DNA from: Rhizobium terricola
GTDB lineage: Bacteria > Pseudomonadota > Alphaproteobacteria > Rhizobiales > Rhizobiaceae
DNA length: 64,000 bases
Assembly (NCBI RefSeq): GCF_012927355.1
Contig: NZ_JABBGK010000001.1
Coordinates: 1,730,649 to 1,794,648, forward strand
Direction of reading: 5' to 3'
The position numbers were made by a program, and so were the translations under genes. Below are positions 26,757 through 34,699 of the stretch, one piece after another. Each line of letters begins with the position of its first letter. Within the stretch, counting starts at the first letter, position 1. Below the pieces are notes generated by a model, which made no database searches, had not been told where the DNA came from, and saw only the letters and a program-made list of their open reading frames with translations.

Positions 26757-27545
26757 TCAGCCTGTTCGCGCACCAAGTTCGGAAGAAATGGCACGCGCCA
26801 CACGCTGGACCTCGGGTACCAGGTCTCGCATGCGGGACGGCGGCATGAATTCGAGCGTGGAGGAGACGGAGATCGCGGCGACCACCCGGCCGGTCGCATC
26901 ACGCAAAGGAGCGGCGACACAGCGAATCGACGGCTGGTCCTCGCCGAGATCGTAGGCGTAGCCACCGGACCGGTAGTTCGACATCTGCACGAGCCAGTCT
27001 GCCTCCGTCATGTTTCCGGGCAAAAGCTGATGATCGCGCCTGTATAGCTCGCACAGGACCGTTTCCGGCTGATCCAGCATCAGCGCCTTGCCGACACCGG
27101 TCGAAATCACCGGTTTTCGGCCACCGATGCGCGAACTGATCTCGACAGGGCGCGAGCCGCGCAACTTGTCGAGATAGGCCACTTCCAAGCCCTCGCGCTG
27201 TGCAAGGTGGACGGTATCGCGCGTGAGCCGCGACAACTCCTCCAGGAACGGCCGCGCCACCTGAACCAGATCGATCCGGGAATAGGCGGAAAAGCCGAGC
27301 TCGATAAGGCGCGGCCCGAGCCCGAACTCCCGCGCGTTGTCCGCCTTGAGGAAGCGTCGCTCCAGAAGCACCGAGACGATACGATGTACGGTACTGTAGG
27401 TCAGTCCGGTGATGGCGGCGATTTCCTGGATCGTGCGGGGCTTGTCGGCCACCGCATCGAGAATATCGAGCCCGCGCAGCAGGGTTTGGCTGCGGGGAGC
27501 CTTCTGCTCCTTCTCCTCGTCAAACACATCGATCTTTTCCGCCAT
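26757..27545 (-). CDS. IclR-family transcriptional regulator
   Basis: This 262-residue regulator has an N-terminal winged helix (SQTLLRGLDILDAVADKPRTIQEIAAITGLTYSTVHRIVSVLLERRFL) and the IclR effector domain (GVGKALML, DLGEDQPSIRCVAAPLRDATGRVVAAISVS, with the conserved Cys in IRCVAAP). GAGGGG lies 6 bases before the ATG. It is convergent with the FAD dehydrogenase and probably controls it and the TRAP-dmpFG operon. Confidence 0.93.
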   Translation of the reverse strand: MAEKIDVFDEEKEQKAPRSQTLLRGLDILDAVADKPRTIQEIAAITGLTYSTVHRIVSVLLERRFLKADNAREFGLGPRLIELGFSAYSRIDLVQVARPFLEELSRLTRDTVHLAQREGLEVAYLDKLRGSRPVEISSRIGGRKPVISTGVGKALMLDQPETVLCELYRRDHQLLPGNMTEADWLVQMSNYRSGGYAYDLGEDQPSIRCVAAPLRDATGRVVAAISVSSTLEFMPPSRMRDLVPEVQRVARAISSELGARTG

Positions 27546-27734
27546 CTTAAGCCCCTCGAATCCTCACCCTTCTAAACGGCGACGAGGAAAGGTTCCAGAG
27601 GAACTCGTCAGGTCGGCGATCGTCGGTCAAATCGAACAGGGTCCGCAAGTCGGTTGGTACCGAAGACACATTCGCAAATGACTTCTATGCGATCCGCTGA
27701 GTCAGCGTAGGACTCGGGGCGCTCATCCCAAAAG

Positions 27735-27956
27735 ATGTGGGGATATTGCGAGACAAGCGTGATCGTCGCGGAGACCATCACCCTGAAGGTCAAATTTGCG
27801 GACGTCAACCAGATCAGCCGCGGCAAAGCCGCTCCAGCGCCTTTCCCCGTGATGACCGCGCCCGGCGAACGCTGGACCTTCTGCTTGCGCCGCCCTTGCC
27901 GTGCCACAGGGGCATCCGCCTGTTCGGCGTCGCGCTTTCGGGGCTTGAACGTGGCC
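27735..27956 (+). pseudogene. DNA polymerase IV (dinB) C-terminal fragment, frameshifted
   Basis: From 27735 the frame reads MWGYCETSVIVAETITL, then KVKFADVNQISRG, which matches the little-finger domain of DinB (WxxCEKTxxxGRTVTLKVKFADFxxITRS). Around 27880 similarity moves to the +2 frame, which reads LLAPPLPCHRGIRLFGVALSGLERG, the DinB C-terminal LFPxxxGIRLLGVxLSGLE motif. The N-terminal polymerase domains are absent. Confidence 0.75.
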
Positions 27957-28209
27957 AACACGGAACAGAACCGCAATTGCGATGGGCGTTCCAGACTGCA
28001 AAGCGATCTGTCTTCATAATATTATCATTGAAACACCCCTGCAAAGAGTTGAACGCTCGAATGACAGCGGCCAAACCTATCCTGTGCGCAGGCTAACGGC
28101 CATCGCCCGACCAAGATCCTCTACACCTTTTGCCTTCGCTCTGTTGGTGCTGCATCTATGCTCTCGCACCCATCGATTTTCCCGCAGCTCTTTCGACGCA
28201 AACCTGCAC

Positions 28210-28329
28210 TCAGGTCCCCTGCCCTTCGCCGGTCATGATGCCGGCGGCTGAATTGGAGAGGCTTTGTGCGAGTGTCGCGAGTAGATCGGTCTGCGAGATG
28301 ATGCCACTGACGCGACCGTCATCGTCGAC
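28210..28329 (-). pseudogene. CBS-domain C-terminal fragment
   Basis: The minus strand from 28329 reads VDDDGRVSGIISQTDLLATL, then AQSLSNSAAG and a stop at 28210. The VDDDGRVxGIISQTDLL pattern is a classic CBS half-motif as in HPP-family and IMPDH-like proteins. Upstream on the same strand the frame is broken by a frameshift, so only the last ~40 codons survive. Confidence 0.6.
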
Positions 28330-28610
28330 TGTCCGCCCCTTTCGCTTATCGATGGTTCATAAAGTCGAGCCTCGAACATCTCCCGGAGAAGACGCAGCAC
28401 GAACCACCCCGCGCCGTCTAGATCATTGAGGAGGAGTTTGCCGACGCGCTCAACGGCGCAAGCGTCGCTCCGGTCGTCGAAGAACGCAGGACTGATGAGA
28501 CGCGAGTACATCGCGAAACTCTGCTTCTACATATCGGCACGGACCACGTTCAAGGCTGCCGCCCTGCCCAAGGGCACTCGTTGAGATCGACGCAATCGTC
28601 TGCTTGTAAC

Positions 28611-29010
28611 GCCTCGGCTGAAGATGGTTACCGGGCACTCAGACACCTCGATTGCCAAGTCGCGCAACGTGTCCGCATGAGGAGGCGATTCGATGAACGG
28701 CCTGTCTCGAGTGATCTGTGGGTCACCGGGGGGGGCCAGGCGGATTTCGACGATCTTGTTATCGGTTTGCGCACCCACCGATACGAGGCCGGCAAAGCCG
28801 ATGCCATTGCGTGTGCGCGCTCAACACCAGCGCGCAGCTCAGGCTACCGCTGTGCGGGCCGACGAATATCCCGCCTCTCGCCAGATCCTGTTCCGCAAAG
28901 GCCGCAGAGGCCGTCCGGGTCGGAAACCTTTGGGGATTGACGCCGATGCCGGAGGGTCCGACCGGCTGACCAAGAACGCCAACCGGCTGTTTAGCCATTT
29001 CCCAGGTCAT
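28611..29010 (-). pseudogene. NDP-forming acyl-CoA synthetase-like fragment, frameshifted
   Basis: From 29010 one frame reads GPSGIGVNPQ, then AAFAEQDLARGGIFVG, PHSGSLSCALV, resembling GPNCxGxxNP ... ATFAxxxARPGxIxFxSQSGSL of acetate-CoA ligase (ADP-forming) proteins. From about 28808 a second frame continues GIGFAGLVSVGAQTDNKIVEI and ends near RDLAIEVSECPVTIFSRG, matching GIGFSxxVSxGNxxD and the AxxKPVIxxKxGR segment. At least one frameshift and several lost motifs mark it as dead. Confidence 0.5.
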
Positions 29011-29040
29011 GAGCTCGGCACCAAAGGCGTCTGCCCTTGC

Positions 29041-29841
29041 TCAGGCGGTGAGAAACCGCAACGCCCGCTGGATCTCGAAGAAATCCGCCGAACGGTAGGC
29101 GACGGTTCTCGGGCCGGAAATCTCGGCGCCCGGATACCACGATGCGCGCCAGGCATCGGTCGGATTGGTGAACTCGATCATCACCTCGAAGGCCCCCTGG
29201 GGCGGCGCAACGGCTCCCGAGGGAAGTGACGACAATGCGGCGGCGACCCCTTCGCGGATCGCCTCGCAGGCGCGGCTGGGCGCGATCGACAGCGCCGCCC
29301 GGCCGAAGCCCTCCAGGGTCTCCACCGTGGCGATGCCCGGGACGAGACGGCGGGCGTCGGCGCAGATTTCTGTATCACCAGACAGGAACACTGAAGGCAC
29401 CCCATGGCGCCGCGCAACGAGGGCGTTGACAGTGAACTCGGAGGCAACCTCGCCATTCAGCAGAAGCCGTGAAATGCGCAGCGTCGTCGTATGCGCCAGG
29501 GGATTGGCCTCCGATCCGGCCTTGGCGTGGTAGCCGGTATAGAGCGCGGCCGCGAATTCCGGACCGAGGCCGAACATCATCCCGTCCGGGTGACCGGACC
29601 AACCGCGCATGATGCGCACATAGTCGGGCAGGCGTTCGACGATGATGTTGCGGCCGCTGTCATGCGCGTCCTTGATCACGACCTCGGACGCCCCGGCCGA
29701 CCGTGCGCCCTCGCAGGCGGCCAGAACCTCATTGGTCATCAGGCGGCGGAAATCGGCATAATCGGCGTGGGTGCGCTCGGCCTCGTCCCAATCGGCGATA
29801 CCAGCCGTTCCTTCGATGTCGGCTGACAGAAATACCTTCAC
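29041..29841 (-). CDS. M55-family D-aminopeptidase (DppA-like)
   Basis: This 266-residue zinc peptidase releases N-terminal D-amino acids from peptides. It begins VKVFLSADIEGTAG, where Asp and Glu of the SxDxEG motif are metal ligands, and includes KDAHDSGRNI, YTGYHAKAG and ALVARRHGVPSVFLSGD, which carry the other family residues. The start is a GTG at 29841 that overlaps the stop of the upstream peptidase gene (GTGA) and has AGGGAGA 8 bases before it. It is the last gene of a D-amino-acid operon. Confidence 0.92.
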   Translation of the reverse strand: MKVFLSADIEGTAGIADWDEAERTHADYADFRRLMTNEVLAACEGARSAGASEVVIKDAHDSGRNIIVERLPDYVRIMRGWSGHPDGMMFGLGPEFAAALYTGYHAKAGSEANPLAHTTTLRISRLLLNGEVASEFTVNALVARRHGVPSVFLSGDTEICADARRLVPGIATVETLEGFGRAALSIAPSRACEAIREGVAAALSSLPSGAVAPPQGAFEVMIEFTNPTDAWRASWYPGAEISGPRTVAYRSADFFEIQRALRFLTA

Positions 29842-30875
29842 GATGCGTTCTCCCTCGCCCAATCCGCCAGCGACGGATAGCGTTTTCCCGTGCGTCCGAT
29901 CTCTGTCGGTGCGGCACAGAGCGCGTTCAGCACCGCCTCCTGAGTCGCCTCTGCCGCTGCCCTAAAGGGCAGATCGATCAGATTGTCGTCGATCGCCGTG
30001 ATCGAGCGCAAGGCCGGACCGTCATGGGCGACCGTATCGGCGGTGGTGAAGGCGAGGACGATGTCGCCCGAACCGTGCCCCCAGAAGGCGCCAAGCCGGG
30101 CCAGACCGGCACCGGCGCGCCGGGCGACGCGCTGCAATTGCCGATCGGAGAGCGGCAGGTCGGTCGCCAGGACAACGATGACGGACCCCTTCTCCTCCCG
30201 GCTTACCTGCCGCGGATCGGGACGCCGCCCGTCCGGTAGCACGAGATCGCCTGCCCGACCGAAGTTGGCGAGCACCAGCGTCCCGAGCGTGAAGTCCCGC
30301 GCGGCCACATGCATGAGCCGGGACGCGCTGCCGATGCCAGCCTTGAAGCCGAACGCCGTCATGCCCCGCCCGGCCCCGATCGCCCCCTGCTCAACGGGGC
30401 CGTCATGCGCCACGGAAAGAGCCGCGAGTGCGTCTTCAGGCTGAACGGACAGTGCCTGGATATCGTTGATCTGGCCGTCATTGCATTCGCAGACGACCGG
30501 ATTGACCGTGGAGGTTTCCCGACCGATGGCCGGATTGTCGGCAATCGCCCGGCGGATCAGAGCTTCGCTGCAGGCGGCAACACCAAATGTGTTGGTCAGC
30601 AGGATCGGCGTTTCGATGGTGCCGAGTTCGGCGACCTGCACCAGGCCTGCCGACTTGCCGAAACCGTTGATCACTTCGGCAGCGGCCCGCACCTTCTCAC
30701 GGAAGAGATCCCCGGCATGCGGGATCACTGCCGTCACCCCGGTCGCCAACCCGTCGCCCGAGAGCGTGCGATGCCCGACGCGTACGCCCGGCACGTCGGT
30801 AATCGCATTGTGTTTTCCGGGGTTGAGGCTGTTCTTGCCATCCGCCCATAGTCCCAGCTCACGCGCTGTCACCAT
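29838..30875 (-). CDS. P1-family peptidase (DmpA, L-aminopeptidase/D-esterase)
   Basis: This 345-residue Ntn-like hydrolase cleaves itself to expose a catalytic Ser. The expected autoprocessing site is in FWGHGSGDIVLAF (Gly-Ser). Other family blocks are NAITDVPGVRVGH at the N-terminus and VQVAELGTIETPILLTNTFGV. DmpA removes N-terminal L-residues and hydrolyses D-amino-acid amides and esters. AAGGAG lies 8 bases before the ATG. It overlaps the D-aminopeptidase gene by 4 bases. Confidence 0.93.
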   Translation of the reverse strand: MVTARELGLWADGKNSLNPGKHNAITDVPGVRVGHRTLSGDGLATGVTAVIPHAGDLFREKVRAAAEVINGFGKSAGLVQVAELGTIETPILLTNTFGVAACSEALIRRAIADNPAIGRETSTVNPVVCECNDGQINDIQALSVQPEDALAALSVAHDGPVEQGAIGAGRGMTAFGFKAGIGSASRLMHVAARDFTLGTLVLANFGRAGDLVLPDGRRPDPRQVSREEKGSVIVVLATDLPLSDRQLQRVARRAGAGLARLGAFWGHGSGDIVLAFTTADTVAHDGPALRSITAIDDNLIDLPFRAAAEATQEAVLNALCAAPTEIGRTGKRYPSLADWARENAS

Positions 30876-30892
30876 CCGCCGTACTCCTTTAC

Positions 30893-31636
30893 TTACAACC
30901 GCCCGGCCTTCTTGAGGCTGCGCAGGAAAGCCTGTGTGCGCTCGCCTTGCGGATCGCCGAAGATCTGGGCCGGTGGCCCCTGCTCATAGACCTTGCCGGC
31001 CTGCAGGAAGCAGACGCGATTGGCCACCTCGCGCGCAAAGCCCATCTCATGTGTCGCCAGCAGCATGGTCATGCCGCCTTGCGCAAGGTCTCTTACGATA
31101 TCGAGCACCTCCGACACCAGTTCCGGATCGAGCGCCGAGGTGATTTCATCGAGAAGAAGCACCATCGGGTTCATCATCAGCGCCCGAACGATCGCCACCC
31201 GCTGCTGCTGCCCGCCGGACAACCGGTCCGGATAATCCCCGGCCTTGTGGCTAAGCCCGATCCGCTCAAGGAAAGCCATCGCCTTTTCCTCTGCCTCGCG
31301 CTTCGGCATGCCCAGCACCTTGGTCGGCGCCAGCATGGTGTTTTCCAGCACCGTCATGTGAGGGAAGAGATTATAGCCCTGAAACACGATACCAATGTCG
31401 CGCCGCAGCCGGTCGAGATCGACACCGGGCCCGGTGATGCGGTCGCCATGGATGCGGATCTCACCCGACGCGATCTCCTCGAGCCGGTTGATGCAGCGCA
31501 GGAGCGTAGACTTGCCGCAGCCGGAGGGGCCGATCAGGCAGATCACCTCGTGCTCGTCCACGCTCAGCGACAGGTCCGAGATGACCTCAAGTGTACCGTA
31601 GCGCTTGGTGATGTGATCGATTTCCAGAATTGCCAT
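30893..31636 (-). CDS. amino-acid ABC transporter ATP-binding protein
   Basis: This 247-residue ATPase of the GlnQ/HisP (PAAT) family has Walker A GPSGCGKST, Q-loop QGYNLFPHMTV, signature LSGGQQQRVAI, Walker B VLLLDEITSALDPE and the H-loop LATHEMGFAREVANRV. It energises the permease encoded 5 bases upstream. The gene context points to uptake of amino acids or small peptides containing D-residues. Confidence 0.96.
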   Translation of the reverse strand: MAILEIDHITKRYGTLEVISDLSLSVDEHEVICLIGPSGCGKSTLLRCINRLEEIASGEIRIHGDRITGPGVDLDRLRRDIGIVFQGYNLFPHMTVLENTMLAPTKVLGMPKREAEEKAMAFLERIGLSHKAGDYPDRLSGGQQQRVAIVRALMMNPMVLLLDEITSALDPELVSEVLDIVRDLAQGGMTMLLATHEMGFAREVANRVCFLQAGKVYEQGPPAQIFGDPQGERTQAFLRSLKKAGRL

Positions 31637-31640
31637 GGTT

Positions 31641-32756
31641 TCAGCCCCCTGCCCGCATGCGGCGGCGGTCGCGGTCGATCAGCTTGTCGACCAGGCGGGC
31701 CTGCGGAATGGTGATAACGATGAAGAGGATCGCAACGGTCGTCACGGCCGACAGGTTGAAGTTGTTCGCTGCGATGATCTTAGACTGGTTAAAGGCGTCG
31801 ATCGTGCCGATGATCGCCACCAGCGCCGTGTCCTTCTGCAGGCTGATGCAGTTGTTCATCAGCGGCGGCACGATGTTCCGCACAGCCAGCGGCACGACGA
31901 CATAACGCATGGTCTTGGCGTGGCTGAGTCCGAGCGAGCGGGCAGCCGCGATCTGGCTGTGGTGAACGCCTTCGATGCCGGCGCGATAGACCTCGGACGT
32001 ATAGGCGCCGTAGGTGAGCGTCAGCGCGATGATCGCATAGGAAGTCGAGGACAGATCGGAGATGAAAGGCAGATCGGTGAGCGGCAGGCCGAAGCCGATC
32101 AGATAAATGGTGATGATCGCCGGAAGCCCACGGAACAGGTCACCATAGGCGATGGCAAGGAAGCGCAAGGGGCGCCCGGCCGGACCCGGCAGGGTTCGCG
32201 CGATGGCGATCAGCAGAGACCAGATCAGGATCAGCACCGCCGAAACGGCAAAGATGGTGAGATTGGTGCCGAAGGCCTGGATCACCTTCCAGGCAGAACT
32301 CTGGATGAGGGCCAGATCGAAGAAGGTCCGGCTGACGGCAGCGTTGTTGACGGCCATGAACGAGGCAAGCGCCGTGAGGATCAGCAGCGCGCCCGTCCAC
32401 GACAGGGCCCTCCATGATCCGAGCGAGGCTTCGTCGCCGAGGGCACGGGCGACGTGAAGATCCGTACTTTTCGAGGCCCTGAGCGATCTGGCAAAGGCAC
32501 GCGCGGCAGTCAGAAGCACGAAAGCAGCAGCGGCCGAGGCCAGCAAACCGGGCACGGAGGCTGCGATCGTCGAAACGCCCTGCGATACCGCGAAGCTTCC
32601 CAGGTGCTGAGCCGAAACCGCAACGAGGACAAAGGTCGCAAATGCGGCCGCGACGGCAAGGGCGGACCGGGTGCGATGGGTCCGCGCAGCGCTCCGGGCA
32701 CGCCGCGTGGCATGCCCGGTCTCGCTGCCGGTCTCAGACAGGAGAGACTTCGTCAT
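31641..32756 (-). CDS. amino-acid ABC transporter permease with N-terminal extension
   Basis: This 371-residue permease has the HisM-type C-terminal domain (YGAYTSEVYRAGIEGVHHSQIAAARSLGLSHAKTMRYVVVPLAVRNIVPPLMNNCISLQKDTAL, containing the EAA loop). The first ~150 residues add about three further hydrophobic segments (VAAAFATFVLVAVSA, VPGLLASAAAAFVLLTAARAFARSL, WTGALLILTALASFMA), as in BztB/BztC-like long permeases. PAAT permeases are usually ~220 residues and paired. Here a single long one probably works as a homodimer. Confidence 0.92.
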   Translation of the reverse strand: MTKSLLSETGSETGHATRRARSAARTHRTRSALAVAAAFATFVLVAVSAQHLGSFAVSQGVSTIAASVPGLLASAAAAFVLLTAARAFARSLRASKSTDLHVARALGDEASLGSWRALSWTGALLILTALASFMAVNNAAVSRTFFDLALIQSSAWKVIQAFGTNLTIFAVSAVLILIWSLLIAIARTLPGPAGRPLRFLAIAYGDLFRGLPAIITIYLIGFGLPLTDLPFISDLSSTSYAIIALTLTYGAYTSEVYRAGIEGVHHSQIAAARSLGLSHAKTMRYVVVPLAVRNIVPPLMNNCISLQKDTALVAIIGTIDAFNQSKIIAANNFNLSAVTTVAILFIVITIPQARLVDKLIDRDRRRMRAGG

Positions 32757-32760
32757 CGGC

Positions 32761-33606
32761 TCAGTTTTTCCAGACCGGAACGTCGGCGGGGGTTACGCCG
32801 CCCCAGGCCGGTGCGAGATACTCGCTCTCCAGCGACTTCAGCGTGCCGTCGGCGGCCATGTCGGCGATAATCTTGTCGATCACCGGCTTCTGGGCATAAC
32901 CCTTGGGATAGATGCCGGCGGTGTCACGCCCGCTCGGATACTGGCCCACCACCTTCAACTTGCCACCGGAATTGGCGACCTGGCCGAGAATGACGGAGAT
33001 GTCGGTCATGACGACATCGACATTGCCGGCTGCGAGCGCGGTAAACATGGCCCCGGTATCGTCAAAGACGGAGAGCGACGTCTCGGGCAGGCTTTCCTGC
33101 GCCCACTGGACCATGATCGTGCCAGCCTGGGTACCGAGCTTGGCCGTCTTGATGCTAGCCTCGTCGAGCGTGGAATCCGCACGCGTGGCAAGGCCGAAGG
33201 CGCCGCTGGCATAGGGCGTGGAAAAGTCGACGACCTTCTTGCGCGGCTCGGTGACGGAAATCAGCGCAAGCGCGATGTCGAAGTCCTTGTTCTGGCCGGC
33301 GACGATGGAATCGAAGGAAGCATTCTTCAGAACAACCTTGTCGATGCCGAGCCGGTAGGCGATGTTGACCGCCATACAAAATTCGCGACCGGTGGTGATC
33401 GTTTCCGGCGTGTCGCCATTGAACTCGCCGACAGCCGGCAGGTTGACGATGACGGTGAACTGGCCAGGAACGGCCGTCTCGGCCTTCTCGGTGCCCTGCT
33501 TGCCGAAGAGCTTGCAATCGCCATAGCCTTCGCTGGCAAGCGCCGGAGCGGAGAAGAGCATGACGGTTCCGAGCGCCAGGCCGAGAAGTTTGGATTGATG
33601 GATCAT
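32761..33606 (-). CDS. amino-acid ABC transporter substrate-binding protein
   Basis: This ~281-residue type II periplasmic binding protein has a signal peptide (LLGLALGTVMLFSAPALA) and family 3 features (NASFDSIVAGQNKDFDIALALISVTEPRKKVVDFSTPYASGAFGLAT, then KLGTQAGTIMVQWAQ). Two ATGs are possible. The one at 33606 is preferred because AGAGGA lies 9 bases before it and directly abuts the other at 33615. It feeds the permease encoded 4 bases downstream. Confidence 0.93.
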   Translation of the reverse strand: MIHQSKLLGLALGTVMLFSAPALASEGYGDCKLFGKQGTEKAETAVPGQFTVIVNLPAVGEFNGDTPETITTGREFCMAVNIAYRLGIDKVVLKNASFDSIVAGQNKDFDIALALISVTEPRKKVVDFSTPYASGAFGLATRADSTLDEASIKTAKLGTQAGTIMVQWAQESLPETSLSVFDDTGAMFTALAAGNVDVVMTDISVILGQVANSGGKLKVVGQYPSGRDTAGIYPKGYAQKPVIDKIIADMAADGTLKSLESEYLAPAWGGVTPADVPVWKN

Positions 33607-33655
33607 TTCGTTCATTCCTCTGTTGATTTTGCTTCTGCTTTTTGTCGTTTGGCTT

Positions 33656-34519
33656 CTAGTGAGACGTGGCTTCGATGACTCCTGCGGCTTCGAGGTAGTA
33701 GGACTGCAACGCGCGGGTGAGAAGTCCCGGCTTGCCGTTGCCGATGACGGTTTCGCCGATACGAACGACCGGCGTGACAAGACTGGAGGCCGATGTCTGG
33801 AAGGCTTCGGCGGCAGCTTCGGCCTCCGCGGGGCTGAACGAGCGTTCCTCGATCATCAGGCCGTGGCGCTCGCACAGCTTCAGGAGCGCCTGGCGCGTGC
33901 AGCCCGGCAGAATCACCGGAGAATTGCCGCGCGTCAGGATCTTGCCGTCGGAGGTGACGATGTAGGCGGTGGAGGATGCACCTTCGGTGATCTGGCCTTC
34001 CTGGGTAAGCCAGACATCGGCAAAGCCTGAAGCCTTGGCCTCTCGCTTTGCCAGAACCTGACCGAGAAGCATCACCGTCTTGATGTCACGGCGCGCCCAG
34101 CGCGGGTCGGGAGCAAGGGCAACCGCGATCCCCTCCTTCTGCGCCTTGGTGGCGACGAGCTGGCGCGCCTGGGTAAAGGCGACGAATGTCGGCACAAGCC
34201 CTTCCGGATAAAGAAAATCGCGGTCCGCCTCTCCCCGCGTCGCCTGCAGGTAGACCGTGCCCTCGACAAGACCGTTGCGCGCGATCAGCGTCTGCTGCAC
34301 CTCCTCGATCGCCTCGAGCGAGGCCGGCAGCGGGATCGCCAGTTCCGCCAGCGATCGCTTGAAGCGGGCAAGGTGGAGGTCGTTGTCGATCAGCCGGCCG
34401 CCGATCACCGCGGTCACTTCGTAGACGCCGTCGCCGAAGAGGAAGCCCCGGTCGAACAGGCCGACATGTGCCTTTTCCTCCGGGACGAACTGACCCGCGC
34501 AATACACAATCCTGCCCAT
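33656..34519 (-). CDS. D-amino-acid aminotransferase (fold type IV PLP enzyme)
   Basis: This 287-residue class IV aminotransferase converts D-amino acids to 2-oxoacids. It has LFDRGFLFGDGVYEVTAV at the N-terminus, DIKTVMLLGQVLAKREAKASG with the PLP-binding Lys, and ITEGASSTAYIV plus the GCTRQALLKLCE block. The sequence fits D-alanine aminotransferase better than IlvE. The start at 34519 has GGAG 8 bases upstream. It heads the operon with transporter and D-peptidases and is divergent from the LysR gene. Confidence 0.9.
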   Translation of the reverse strand: MGRIVYCAGQFVPEEKAHVGLFDRGFLFGDGVYEVTAVIGGRLIDNDLHLARFKRSLAELAIPLPASLEAIEEVQQTLIARNGLVEGTVYLQATRGEADRDFLYPEGLVPTFVAFTQARQLVATKAQKEGIAVALAPDPRWARRDIKTVMLLGQVLAKREAKASGFADVWLTQEGQITEGASSTAYIVTSDGKILTRGNSPVILPGCTRQALLKLCERHGLMIEERSFSPAEAEAAAEAFQTSASSLVTPVVRIGETVIGNGKPGLLTRALQSYYLEAAGVIEATSH

Positions 34520-34608
34520 TTCCTTCACTCCGGTCCGGCAAATCTGTTGTTGGCGGCGACTGTGAGGGGCGCGGGCGGACTTGACCAATTCGGTTTAAAC
34601 AGAAGATC

Positions 34609-34623
34609 ATGCAAAAAATGCAT
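34609..34623. promoter_or_regulatory. LysR-type T-N11-A box
   Basis: ATGCA, five A, TGCAT form a perfect 5-bp inverted repeat containing T-N11-A, the LysR recognition pattern. It lies almost midway between the aminotransferase start (34519) and the LysR start (34700), where an activator site controlling both genes is expected. Confidence 0.7.
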
Positions 34624-34699
34624 AATTGCGAAAAATCAAAACCTTAGTTGCTAAATCCGGGGCCAAAAATCTCCCGGATAAAACCGGAGTGTTGAAAAG

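Larger units (their letters stand above)
27546..29040. other. gene graveyard
   Basis: About 1.5 kb without an intact gene. Three fragments are recognisable (dinB, a CBS-domain protein, an acyl-CoA synthetase), each with frameshifts and on different strands. The rest is unrecognised. Codon bias is lost compared with both flanks. Confidence 0.75.

Noticed and set aside
28381..28560. Possible DUF2382-like segment on the plus strand (VAPVVEERRTDETRV)
   Set aside because: Only a short resemblance, no frame continuity, and the surrounding sequence is decayed. Too weak to list.
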